From assembly GCF_001540865.1 (NCBI RefSeq), contig NC_033630.1, positions 1 to 64,000 on the forward strand: 64,000 nt of DNA. Reading direction: 5' to 3'. Both the position numbers and the translations under genes were made by a program. A model generated the notes under the pieces. That model ran no database searches and was not told where the DNA came from. It saw nothing but the letters and a program-made list of their open reading frames with translations. Positions 1 to 11,301 of the stretch are shown here, one piece after another (the first letter of the stretch is position 1; each line of letters starts with the position of its first letter). The DNA is from Ananas comosus (Eukaryota; Streptophyta; Magnoliopsida; Poales; Bromeliaceae).

Positions 1-94
1 CCTAAACCCTAAACCCTAAACCCTAAACCCTAAACCCTAAACCCTAAACCCTAAACCCTAAACCCTAAACCCTAAACCCTAAACCCTAAACCCT
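1..94. repeat. Telomere array, (CCCTAAA)n
   Basis: About thirteen perfect heptamers of the Arabidopsis-type plant telomere repeat. The C-rich strand reads 5' to 3' at the left edge, as expected for the true left end of a chromosome. The array is far shorter than a native telomere, so the assembly stops inside it. The last unit runs directly into the subtelomeric repeat with no spacer. Confidence 0.98.
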
Positions 95-1454
95 GGCATT
101 AATCAAAAAATGTAATTTACATTAACCGGGATGTGTAAAAAAAAGGGAAAAAGATTTGTTTATATACTATTACATAAGAAGGTAATGTTTTGTGCCGTGT
201 TCATTTTTGCTTATATTACCAACTACACATTTTTATTTTTGCAAAACCAAAAATTAAATAAAAAAATAAAAATAATAATTTCTGGTAAACCGACATGTGG
301 GACCATCATATGATGGGTGATATACTGTACACTTTTTTGTAATATATGGGGTAAAAGGGTCATAATGGAGGATTATGCATGGTCGAAAACCCAAACTTTC
401 CTTTTTTGGTAAATAACGAAACGCACCAAAAACAGACTTTACCAAATAAGGAAAGAAGGCCGAAATCCTGCAGCCCATACCCTGCAGCCCGAAATCCTAA
501 AGCCCCTAAAGGTCCTAAAAGCCCGAAGCCTGAAAGGTCTTTAAAACGCCCCAAGGCCCCAAGCCCCAAGGCCTTACACCAAATAAAACTAATAAAAGTA
601 AGCCCCTGAAGGCCCTAAAGTCCGCAAAACCTGAAAGGCCGTTAAAAGGCCCTAAGCATGAGCTAGGACTGTGTAAAGTCCACATAATTGGGAGTGACTT
701 GGGCTTATTCTTGGGCTTCTTCCTCTGCCCCATATGTAACTTACGTGAAGCCTATATGCATCAATTTAGATTTGGGTTAAATATGGATTGGGCTTATTTG
801 GAGCTTGGTAAGGCCCATGACTGATATCTGGTTTTGAGTCGGCCGCGTATTTACATTTTCATCTTGTTTGGACCCATATGAAGGTTTCATAAACAAAGTA
901 TTGAGAAAAGAGAGTACAAAACAGACAATCATACAGAGAAACATTTAAAAAATTAAAACATTGAAATACAAAAATGTTATCATTGGTTTAGCATTTAAAC
1001 ACAATAATACAGGAAACATTGGCGGAAAAAAGAAAAAAACATATAAGAGAGTACAAAACTAGCCAGGTTAAAGAGTTAAAGAAAATAACTAAACAACAAA
1101 AGAAAACAAAATTGAGTTAAAAACACAAAGAAAATTTTATCTTATAAAGGAAGATACCTTGAATATTTAGTTTTGTTCTACAAAATATTACCCAAAAAAA
1201 AATTACAAGAATGGAAAGTTTAATCAAAAGAATAAAATTTTTCCAAACATGATGATCTCTGCACACATGTGAAATAAAAGGAAGCAGCAATTGTGGATAA
1301 CAAAACATGAACAACAGCGACCTTAAATCATGACAATGAAATTGAAACAAAAAATAAAGAAAATCAATTCAAAATCGTTAAAAATAGAATAACAAAACTA
1401 GCCAGGATAACTAAACCCCTAAAACCCTAAGCCCTAAGCCCTAAGCCCTAAACC
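95..1454. repeat. Subtelomeric repeat unit, copy A
   Basis: First of two tandem copies of a unit of about 1.36 kb. It starts GGCATTAATCA and ends in a short telomere-like tract (1411-1454) that mixes CCCTAAA and CCCTAAG. Between about 460 and 665 lies a degenerate run of CCTAAAG, CCTGAAAGG and CCCCAAGG motifs that may derive from telomere DNA. Compared with copy B it carries about 35 extra bases near 1003-1040. No convincing gene is present. Confidence 0.9.
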
Positions 1455-2759
1455 ATGGCATTAATCAGAAAATGTAATTTACATTAACCGGGATGTGTAA
1501 AAAAAGGGAAAAAGATTTGTTTATATACTATTACATAAGAAGGTAATATTTTGTGCCGTATTCATTTTTGCTTATATTACCAACTACACATTTTTATTTT
1601 TGCAAAACCAAATATTAAATAAAAAAATAAAAATAATAATTTCTGGTAAACCGACATGGTGGGACCAGCATATGATGGGTGATATACTGTACACTTTTTT
1701 TGTAATATATATGGGGTAAAAGGGTAATAACGGAGGATTACGCATGGTCGAAAACCCAAACTTTCCTTTTTTGGTAAAAAACGAAACACACCAAAAACAG
1801 ACTTTACCAAATAAGGAAAGAAGGCCGAAATCCTGCAGCCCATACCCTGCAGCCCGAAATCCTAAAGCCCCTAAAGGTCCTAAAAGCCCGAAGCCTGAAA
1901 GGTCTTTAAAACGCCCCAAGGCCCCAAGCCCCAAGGCCTTACACCAAATAAAACTAATAAAAGTAAGCCCCTGAAGGCCCTAAAGTCCGCAAAGCCTGAA
2001 AGGCCTTTAAAAGGCCCTAAGCATGAGCTAGGACTGTGTAAAGTCCACATAATTGGGTGTGACTTGGGCTTAGTCTTGGGCTTCTTCCTCCCCATATGTA
2101 ACTTACGTAAAGCCTATATGCATCAATTTAGATTTGGGTTAAATATGGATTGGGCTTGTTTGGAGCTTGGTAAGGCCTATGACTGATATCTGATTTTGAG
2201 TCGGCCTCGTATTTAAATTTTCATCTTGTTTGGGCCCATATGAAGGTTTCATAAACAAAGTATTGAGAAAAGAGAGTACAAAATAGACAATCATACAGAG
2301 AAACATTTAAAAAATTAAAACATTGAAATACAAAAATGTTATCATTGGTTTAGCATTTAAACACAAGAACATATAAGAGAGTACAAAACTAGCCAAGTTA
2401 AAGAGTTAAAGAAAATAACTAAATAACAAAAGAAAACAAAATTGAGTTAAAAACACAAAGAAAATTTTATCTTATAAAGGAAGATACCTTGAATATTTAG
2501 TTTTGTTCTACAAAATGTTACCCAAAAAAAAATTACAAGAATGGAAAGTTTAATCAAAAGAATAAAATTTTTTCAAACATGATGATCTCTGCACACATGT
2601 GAATTAAAAGAAAGCAGCAATTGTGGATAACAAAATATGAAAAACAGCGACCTTAAATCATGACGATGAAATTGAAACAAAAAATAAAGAAAATCAATTC
2701 AAAATCGTTAAAAATAGAATAACAAAACTAGCCATGATAACTAAACCCCTAAAACCCTA
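1455..2759. repeat. Subtelomeric repeat unit, copy B
   Basis: Near-identical tandem copy of the preceding unit, offset by about 1,362-1,365 bp, with small indels. It again ends in a telomere-like stub (2741-2759), which then breaks down into unrelated AT-rich sequence. The high identity points to recent duplication or conversion. Confidence 0.9.
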
Positions 2760-3573
2760 TACACATGTTGATAAAAAGAAAAGGAAGATAAAATTTTTTA
2801 AAAAAACAGCGGGTGTTCTCCATATATTTTATTTTTTATTACGACAAATAAAAAGGAATAATTTTGTGTGATTTCTCCAAATTTATCTATTTTTCATTGC
2901 TCAAAAGAAAAAGCCCCTTAACCAAAGAATAACTTATCACCAAAATAAAAAATAAAAAAAAAGGAAACTTACAGCATAATATTATGCTCCACAAGTGAAG
3001 CTTTCCATTTGTGCGCTATTAACGAGACCGCAATTTAACCTAGACCAGAAAAAAGGCTAACCAGTACTGGGCGTCACCTGATCCGTTAATAAAATTCGGC
3101 CTATTAAGCCCAAATATATACTTTTAAAGCCCAGGTCCCTCTATGTGTGGGCCGTTCCGGGGGGCCATTTTCAATGTACTTTGTATATCACAGTACGCTG
3201 TATAGTATCCTTTGTATATAATAGTGTATTACACTCCCTCTACATTGATTCCTTTTAAAAAAGAAGTGCAGAGAAATAAAAATAATTAAATGGTCTATTT
3301 GAAAAATTGTCAATAGTTGTGGGGGGCTTCACAGATAAAAAAAAAATTGCGTGCTAAAATGGGTCATCGGCCGAGAGGTTGTGGGGGGCTTCATAGATAA
3401 AAAATAATTTGTGCGCTAAAATAGGTCATTGGCCGAGAAGTTGTTGGGTTATAGAAGATGGAAGGAGAACCGGTATTAACTAAATGGGCCCGCACGTTTT
3501 ACCAAGTACACTTTTCATTAATGGGCGAGATCAAATCTAACTCCGATTCGCCGACCACTTCCAGGCCCAAATC
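2760..3573. other. Subtelomeric spacer with a 61-bp duplication
   Basis: No gene seen. The stretch near 3105-3160 resembles 4868-4940, both containing AAGCCCAG and TGGGCCGTTCC. Near 3316-3438 a unit of about 61 bp containing GTTGTGGGGGGCTTCA occurs twice, with a decayed third start. The 3280-3550 block reappears in decayed form at about 5785-5975. Confidence 0.6.
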
Positions 3574-3620
3574 TTAAACCCTAAACCCTAAAATCCTAAA
3601 ACCTAAACCCTAAACCCTAG
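3574..3620. repeat. Interstitial telomere-like repeat
   Basis: About six CCCTAAA or near-CCCTAAA units in the same orientation as the terminal array, slightly diverged. It sits between two subtelomeric blocks, as expected for a trace of earlier end-to-end repair or subtelomere recombination. Confidence 0.85.
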
Positions 3621-3722
3621 CATTCCTCGCTAAGGATTTTTTTTTATTATTGGATGCTTAGAGATTTTAAGGTCAAAACTTTATTGCTTTACATTTCTAA
3701 TTATTTTTTAAAGTTAAAAATA

Positions 3723-3775
3723 AATAAATAAACGAAGCGAGGTTATTTGCTACCGTTCTCTCAAAAAAAAAAAAA
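3723..3775 (+). mobile_element. SINE 3' fragment
   Basis: Only the 3' end of the SINE family seen elsewhere in the window: an AATAAACGAAGCG motif, then TGCTACCGTTCTCTC and an A-tail. The tRNA-like head is missing. Assigned by similarity to the complete copies at 21624 and 37442. Confidence 0.6.
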
Positions 3776-3866
3776 GGAAAACAAAAATATTATGTCTTTT
3801 CTAATAAGTATCACACATATTATTTTGGTAACAGATAATTTCATATAAAATATGCATCACATCAAT

Positions 3867-4240
3867 TGCATTAATCAGGAAATGTAATTAACCTTAACCG
3901 AGATGTGTAAAAAATATGAAAAAAAATATGTTTATGTACTATTACATAAGAAGGCAATATTTTGTGCCGTGTTCATTTTTGCTTATATTACAAACTACAT
4001 ATTTTTAATCTTACAAAATCAAAAAATAAATAAATAAATAAATAAAATAAAAATAAAAATTTTTGTTAAACCGACATGTGGGACCCGCATATGATGGGTG
4101 ATACACGTATACTTCTTTGTAATATATGCGGCAAAAGGTAATAACGGTGGATTACGCATGGTGGAAAACCCAAACTTTTCTTTTTTGGTAAAAAATGAAA
4201 CACACAAAAAACAGACTTTACCAAATAAGAAAATAAGGCC
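3867..4240. repeat. Subtelomeric repeat unit, partial copy C
   Basis: Matches the first 350 or so bases of copies A and B, starting TGCATTAATCAGG and ending in ACTTTACCAAATAAG. It is more diverged than A is from B, and it is cut off just before the degenerate telomere-like segment. Confidence 0.85.
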
Positions 4241-4249
4241 GGGCTTTTC

Positions 4250-4555
4250 ACACACAGTCGCGGCCCACTAAAATATCCATTCTGGTGTCTGTACATTGGG
4301 CCCAATTAAAACAAATAAATGGGCCCTGATAATCAATCGTAATTATGCGGCCCATTCAATATCTAATCCGTACGATGGGTCCCAATGCGAACTTACAAAT
4401 GGGCTCTCACATTGCGGCAGCATATAAATACAGTTCAGGTAACAACGGTAAATGGGCCGTGATAATCAACCGTAACTCTGCGGCCAACTAAAAATATCTA
4501 AAGCAGGTGTCCGTACGATGGGCCCAATGCGAACTTATAACTGGGCTCTCACGTA
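4250..4555. repeat. GGGCC-rich tandem units
   Basis: Two clear and one partial copy of a unit of about 95-130 bp. The shared parts are TGGGCCNTGATAATCAA, GCGGCC(C/A)A, GTCCGTACGATGGG and GGGCTCTCAC. Units are diverged by point changes and indels. No ORF of note. Confidence 0.75.

Positions 4556-4557
<2 letters not shown>

Positions 4558-4597
<40 letters not shown>
4558..4597. repeat. (TA)n microsatellite
   Basis: About twenty uninterrupted TA units directly after the GGGCC-rich tandem block. Confidence 0.95.
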
Positions 4598-4600
<3 letters not shown>

Positions 4601-4961
4601 TTTTACGTATCATTTGACATCATATTACGTTAAATTTGTACACTTTTTTAATGTCATTTATTGCTCTTATTTTATTTGTACCAAACTGAGATTAATACAA
4701 AAATTGAGATGATGGATATTTAGTTGGAGATGATCACTCACCCATTTAGGTTGTCTCTACCTACTCGGGAACTCGCCATCATAAAGATTAAAGATATTCC
4801 CACCAACAGAGGATATATTTTGATTCACCCCCAACCACTTTAATTAAAGTGTGTATTATTAACAAAATTGGGCCTATTAAGGCCGAATGTGTTCTATTCG
4901 AAGCCCAGCTTGCTCCGTGGTTGGGCCGTTCCTAGGCCTATTTAGACATATACGTATATAT

Positions 4962-5607
4962 TATTAGAACAAATACCGCACAGAAATCTAATTGTGATTT
5001 AAATCTAACTAAATTTTGTGATTAAATAAATAAAATCTACTTACCGATAATCGCTAAGTTCCAAAAAGAAATTATGGAAGAAGAATATCAACAAATTGAT
5101 CCGGAAGCGTGCGAGGCACTGTCCTAAGGTGTATTCCCGTCCTTCGTGCGGGATTAACCGGAAACACCGCCCCAAGATACGACCGGTACTCCTCCTCCTA
5201 CGGACACGAACGCGGAAGAGATTGACGGAGTTTTTTTCAACACCCAATGATAAAAGATCAAATAAAGTGGATTAAGCTTAAAAATTAAAAGGGAACTCTC
5301 GAAATTATCTCTTTTCTCTGTGTTCTCCTTAGTAGTGTTCATGATCTCAATGAACAGGTAAAGGACTATATAAATATCCATATAGGAGTACACTATGGGC
5401 TCGAACGTTGGTGTTACACCAACGTTCGGCTCCGTAGTCCGCCCCGCGTGATCCGCATTCGCGCGTAACGACGCGCGCACTCGCGCGTAACGTCCGCGCC
5501 ATTCACGGACTCCACTCGGTAAAGAATTAATAAAATTAAATAAAATATATATATAATAAATAAATGTAAATAAATAAATAATTAGAAAATTTTGGGTTTT
5601 TCCAACA
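4962..5607 (-). mobile_element. Solo LTR (Copia-like size), minus strand
   Basis: A 646-bp block flanked by an exact 5-bp duplication, TATAT (4957-4961 and 5608-5612). Read on the minus strand it starts TGTTGG and ends CTAATA, one change from the usual CTAACA. It holds a GC-rich stretch with repeated CGCGCGTAACG and a TATA-like ATTTATATAG. No coding or primer-binding sequence is attached, so it is best read as a solo LTR. The superfamily is a guess from size and TSD. Confidence 0.7.
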
Positions 5608-5612
5608 TATAT

Positions 5613-8137
5613 TACATACCCTTAGCATTGATTTTTTTTTTTCTTTTTGGTTTTTTCACCGAGATCCTTTTATCTTTTGATTTCTCGTTTTTCTAAGGTC
5701 GAGTGGTTTTGGTCAAAAAAATTTAAATGTATCAGAATCTAATATTTAATGAAGTAAAAAGAAGTTGAGAGATCTTACTGAAAAGAAAAATAGTTAAATG
5801 GTCTATTTAAAAACTGTTCAATACTTGAGGTGGGGCTTCATGCATATTTACCGACAAAAAAAAAAAGGCTGTGTGAGTTAACTAAATGGGCCTTCACGTT
5901 TAGCCCAGTCATAAATACGGACCCAAGTGCACTTTCCATCAATGGGCCGGATCAGGTATAGCTCTGATTCGCCTTATTGCGCTAAGTAATGGTTCTTTCC
6001 GTTTTTGGTAAAATCGCCCAGAGGCTTTCCTTTTTAGGTAAAGTCAGAAATAGTAATTTTCGTTAATAGCCCCGAGATTAAAAGTTTCACTTGCATAAGC
6101 TTTTGTCAGCATCTTCTAAAAGTGGAATACCTAATCCCCTAAATAAAATTAGTTTTAGGGCACATTCTATTAAACATGTGAACTAAAGACGTTTAATTTT
6201 TAAATAAATATCTAAAATTTATAATTTTAAATTTACCATCCAAATTTTTATTACGTTCTAATGTCCCAATTAATAAAAGGCACATAGAAATGCTATTAAA
6301 TTCTACCAAAAAAAGTATCTGGATCAAATTTAAATTCACTGTTAGAGTATAATTATAATATCAACATTTTAAAATTACACTCTTTTTTTATTTATGTACA
6401 ATCTGATTAAAAAGAAAAAAAAATTGTAGTGAATCTTCCCATTATGATATTGCTACCTCAAAATTAAGCAATTATCTCTCTTTTATTATCACTCCAGAAT
6501 AGAAAAAAAAAGAAGAAGAAAGAAATAAAGGAAAAAAAAAAAAAAAAAACAAGAAGGAAAGCCATAATTTATGACCAGTATATATTTCTGGCCCTGAGAC
6601 ACTGAAATATTTCATTTTGGGCAATTTACGAGAGTTGCTATTTTCGACTTTACGGAAAATCGAAACGCCAGTAAGCAGAACCGTAGTGGTCCCTCGGACT
6701 GCCCGTGAAGGGCCGTTCCATTTATATAGAATTACCACCTTAGGTTTTGTGGGCTGTTATTGGACCATTTTACCTTAGTCGGCCGGATCGACGTATCTCC
6801 GATCATTAACCCAAAATGGAAAGGCCAGGAGCAATTTGCCTTTTTCTTTCCTTTAACTTTTTTTTGGTTAAGGCAAAGTATATTTCTTTTTTATATTGAG
6901 CAATCTAAAATAATTAAATTTGGAGAAAACTCATCAGTTTATTTTTTTCTACAGTAATGAAAAATAGCTCAATATGAAGAACATTCGCTGTAATTTTTTT
7001 TTTCATTTTATTTAAAGAGGCTATATCACTCAACTAAGTCTTTTACTATTTAAGCGTCAAAATAAGTTATTCAGTATTAATTATAATCGACATAAATATT
7101 TTATCGTAATTTAAAGCTCATAGTTGATGAAATGTCTAGCAAAAAATAGCATATTTTCTTCACTAAATTAATTTTTAGAACAAGAAAACTTGTGAAATAT
7201 ACTAAGTCCTTGTAAAAACAACTTACTCGACATACAAATTATCTAATAAAATTATAAAAATAGCTTATTTGACATAAAATTTATCTAATAAAATTATAAA
7301 TAAGCAATTTGGCTTTTGATATTTCACCTACAAAATAATTAATTTTACTCCAAAAGATTAACTTAAAAACCAAATATAAAATCTATTTATAGATATTAGC
7401 TAACGATCCTCGCATATCTAAAGCCTAAATTCTAAACCCTAAAAAAAAAAAAAAAACTATCTAGGTGATGAATAGTAAAAGGTAATATTTAGTTATATTG
7501 TCATTGAAAGCCCAAGGCTCAAGTTAACCGGTTAGTGAAATTAGAGGCTGGCTCTGGGAAGGGCTTGGCCTTTGCAACAGTGATATTCTGTTAAGCCATT
7601 TGATCACAGTCCATTAAAAGGTATCTGGTAAGGCCCGGCCTGACATTTCAAATCCTGAGCCCATCATGTCTATCTCTTTCACCAGAACTCTAAAGCAGCT
7701 TAATCCAATTTTGTTGGGCTCAGATCCATGGACTATGCTAAATTTATTATATCAGACCTTCACTAATGACGAATCCCGTGGACGAAAATGGCCTCTAGCC
7801 TGATAATGGACCCAACCAGTGCCCTTCTTCTCTAATATGCTATCAATATAGTTTTTTTTATAATAATGAGAAGAAAGCATAAATTACAGCGAGGCAAAAG
7901 AGTTGAAGATTTATTTTGAGGCTAATTTTTGAATGTAGTGTGCATTAAAATAATGGCAAAAGAAACCTCTCGCCTTTGTGATATTGAGATCTACCATAAT
8001 AGATCTCAATATAACATTAATACAATTTTGTACAACATAACATTAATTATACAAATTAATGAATTTTTTTCAACACTTTTCTTGCCGCATGTAACACATC
8101 GCTCCTAGAATTTTAAAAGAAACCTACATTATGTTAT
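5613..8137. other. Gene-free subtelomeric DNA
   Basis: AT-rich with scattered GGCC-rich islands. About 5785-5975 is a decayed copy of the 3280-3550 block. 7490-7650 shares the order GGGCT(T/A)GGCC, TTGCAACA, CATTTG and AAGGCCCGGCCT with about 8990-9130. A stub CTAAACCCTAAA near 7434 is the innermost telomere-like trace. No protein-coding gene is supported. Confidence 0.6.
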
Positions 8138-8467
8138 TAGATGATTTTGAAATTATTAGATTAAGTGTTAATGAGTGTGGGAATAAAATAAGATGTTTAA
8201 AGATTGAGCATAATGGAGTTTGAATATGACTTATAACATAAAGATTTTATGTCACGAGTAGGATAATGACTATTCATGGACCTTCATGAAGTCTCTTAGT
8301 GCTAGATGATTTTGAAATTATTAGATTAAGTGTTAATGAGTGTGGGAATAAAATAAGATGTTTAAAGATTGAGCATTATGGAGTTTGAATATGACTTATA
8401 ACATAAAGATTTTATGTCACGAGTAGGATAATGACTATTCATGGACCTTCATGAAGTCTCTTAGTGC
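8138..8467. repeat. 165-bp tandem duplication
   Basis: Two head-to-tail copies (8138-8302 and 8303-8467). I see a single difference, A versus T, within a GAGCATNATGGAG motif. The near-identity shows a recent local duplication. No coding content. Confidence 0.92.
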
Positions 8468-11106
8468 TAGATTGTCCATTCAAAACCTACTAAATAGTTT
8501 AAAAAATCGTAATTTTCTTTGTAATAAACTTCAAGATCCATAAAATGTAAGGATAGTAAAAAATTTCATCAAGACTTCGGAAAGAAGAAATCATTGATCT
8601 AACGCCCGGCAAAGGGGATATCAAGATTCTATGGCTCTTACTGTTCACTAAATTGTATTCAACTTTTTTATGCTGACCGTTATTGTTAGTTAGACCCCCA
8701 GGAACTTCGCATAGGGTGTAGTCAGATAGAAACTTTGAAATGCAAGAAAGCCCAGTAGTGGGAAGTCCAACATTTGTAGCCTCGTATGTGGAGGCATATA
8801 TTTACGGGCTGGATCGGTGGCCTGAATTAGTACCAGCTCCTAACCTTCATAGTAACGTCATAATTGTCCAAGGCTGTAGCTTTCCTAGCCGTGGACGAGG
8901 TTTGATATAAGCCGATCTTGGACAAAGGCCCGACCCAACAATGAAAAAATTTATGAATGTGATAAAAAAAAGAAGAAGAAAGAATTAGATTAAGGCTCAC
9001 GGGCCATTCAACCAGCTAAAGCCATTACAGGTTAGTTGCGGGACGGGCTAGGCCTTGCAACATTTTGTCAGGTCATTTGGTCCTGGGCCAGTGAAAAACA
9101 AAAACTGCCAAGGCCCGGCCTTGCGTATCCCTTATGTTATAAAGGCATCGCTTATTTTTAGTGTTGTCTTAGCCCGAAGAATCTACAAATAGTCCAGCCC
9201 ATCATTCATGGGCGAAGAATGAACCGATCTGTGCCATTCTCCGATAAATTACTGCAAGAAATTAGAAGAAAAGAGATATGTATCATGTAGATTGTGGATT
9301 CCACCATATAGACTTAAACAAATAGTAAAAGAGCCCAACGAATGGAATTAAAAAAATTTGTATATAGGTTAACTCCGATCAGAAACCCAAGCTCCAACAA
9401 CCTCCAAATAGGAAGGGCTCCGGATAGAGCAATCTAATTGGATTACGTCGTATGGTTTCGCAATTAGAGGAGGGCTAAGGAGAAACTGTTTGGGTTTTCC
9501 CAATCGACAGATCAGAGGGGAAAAGAAGAGATGAGTTGTAGTTTCTAGGCCCATTGACTCCGACCTTGTTGCATTGCCCATTCAGTGAAACTAGACCGTT
9601 TGCATCACTTTGGCCCGAAAATTTGGGTCACGGTGTAAATTAGATGCTTATTATTAAGCGGGCTTTGTGTTGAAACTTAGCCATGACATTTTACTGGACA
9701 AGATGACAACTCATATCAGACTATATATAGCTATTAGTTAGTTTTGTTTTGATTATTAAAAAAAATTATAATTATTAAATTTAATATAAATACTTATAAA
9801 TTTGGTAGAATTAAAATTTAATTCACCGAATCACTCAATTCAAAAAAATATAAAAGTCTGATAAAAATTGAAAGGGCCCATTTGAAAACGACCTATTCTT
9901 GAGGGGTCTTTGTTTATTTCAACTTTTTCTTTTCCATGTAGAAATTTTAAATAACCAGAAAACAATAAAAGGCAAAAAAGTGCACAGAGCCTAGAGAGTA
10001 GAGACAGATATGCTCGCGGACGGCCCACGCATGATCCATTTCAAGGTGGGCACTGTGGAAAACAAAATGTGCCTTGTAGGGGCCGTTGGACCCGGCTTGA
10101 CAAATCAAATCCAATTTTCTAGTGCGTGCCCAGATCACCCAAGCACGAGCTGTTCACGACTACCACATTGGCAACCCATTTGGTCCGATTCTCGGGGACC
10201 ATTTAATAACATTAGGCCGCTGCAAGCCCGGCTCTCACAAGTGTCCGTAAATTTTGACACAGTTGGCCTAAACTGTCTTGGCCCAAACTTCTTTCATCCA
10301 ATGTATAATTAAATGGCCTGGGTGGGATTTAGGTAGGCCGTGTCTAAAGCCTGAGCCTTCATTCGTAAACCGACTTTTTTGTTTTGACGCCCTTTAAAAT
10401 TTTTAACTTTTTATTTAAAACTTACTAGTTAAGCTAAATTCAATATCTACGTCTATTAGCTATTAACTAATATTGCAATTTGCTAAAAAATAATTATAAT
10501 TATTAAATTTGATAAAATTATTGATAAATTTTATAACATTCTCAATTTAATCTTCTAAAGTTACTCAAGTGGAAACAAATTCGAAAATTAAATATCTGAC
10601 GATTATGAAAATAAAATTTGAGAATGTGCTATTTGGCAGCAAATTAATGCATTAATTATTGGCTCAAGCTTTCAAATTTCTATATTATGCCATTAACCTC
10701 ACTCCAAAGTACCCAAACAATTAATCTATGCTCTTTATTACTGGCCTACATAGAAAAATTACACACAACAATACATTAATATTGTATATAAAAATTCATA
10801 AAAAATAAAAAAATTGATATCTTTCAATTTTGTTTTTTTGAGAAAATTTCAATTTATATTTATATCATTATATCTAGAGAGTAGATATAAATCTTACATT
10901 CTTTTTCTTTTTTACTAGAAAAATTTAAAAACTTTTACAAAAATAGATAGTCGAATCTGGTTGACTCGTGGACCATGGTGACATCTCTTTCTTATAGAAA
11001 AAGAATTATTAAAATTTATTTATTTTGGTTTGAAGAAACAATGATGTTTATTCACTCGCTCTTTTTGTTCTTGGCTTTTCCTTACCTTGGCAATGCATTT
11101 TAGATC
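8468..11106. other. Gene-free subtelomeric DNA
   Basis: Degenerate GGCCC-rich tracts (near 8880-9230 and 10010-10330) alternate with AT-rich DNA. Short ORFs here, such as 9369-9581 and 10010-10312, match no family I recognise and look like chance reading of GC-rich repeat islands. Confidence 0.55.
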
Positions 11107-11122
11107 CAAGGAACTATTTCTT

Positions 11123-11285
11123 TTCTCTTTTTGTTTTTTTGAGAGAGATAAGTAGCACGCTGGACACTTTGTTTATTTCATTTAGAAATAAACTTAACTA
11201 GAAATGTGAATTAACTAGGATTCGAACTTGGATCTCGGGTACCAACCACCAAACCTTTTGCCACTTGTTATAGGGACGGTCGGTT
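11123..11285 (-). mobile_element. tRNA-derived SINE, full length
   Basis: Bounded by an exact 16-bp duplication CAAGGAACTATTTCTT (11107-11122 and 11286-11301). On the minus strand it has a tRNA-like head with a pol III B-box-like GTTCGAATC, then TCACATTT and AAATGAAATAAAC, and it ends in CTCTCTC plus an A-rich tail. The TSD and A-tail indicate target-primed retroposition by a partner LINE. Confidence 0.88.
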
Positions 11286-11301
11286 CAAGGAACTATTTCT
11301 T

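Noticed and set aside
379..609. 76-aa ORF repeated at 1744-1974
   Set aside because: It is conserved only because the whole repeat unit is duplicated, and it reads through telomere-like motifs with Pro/Lys-rich, low-complexity product.
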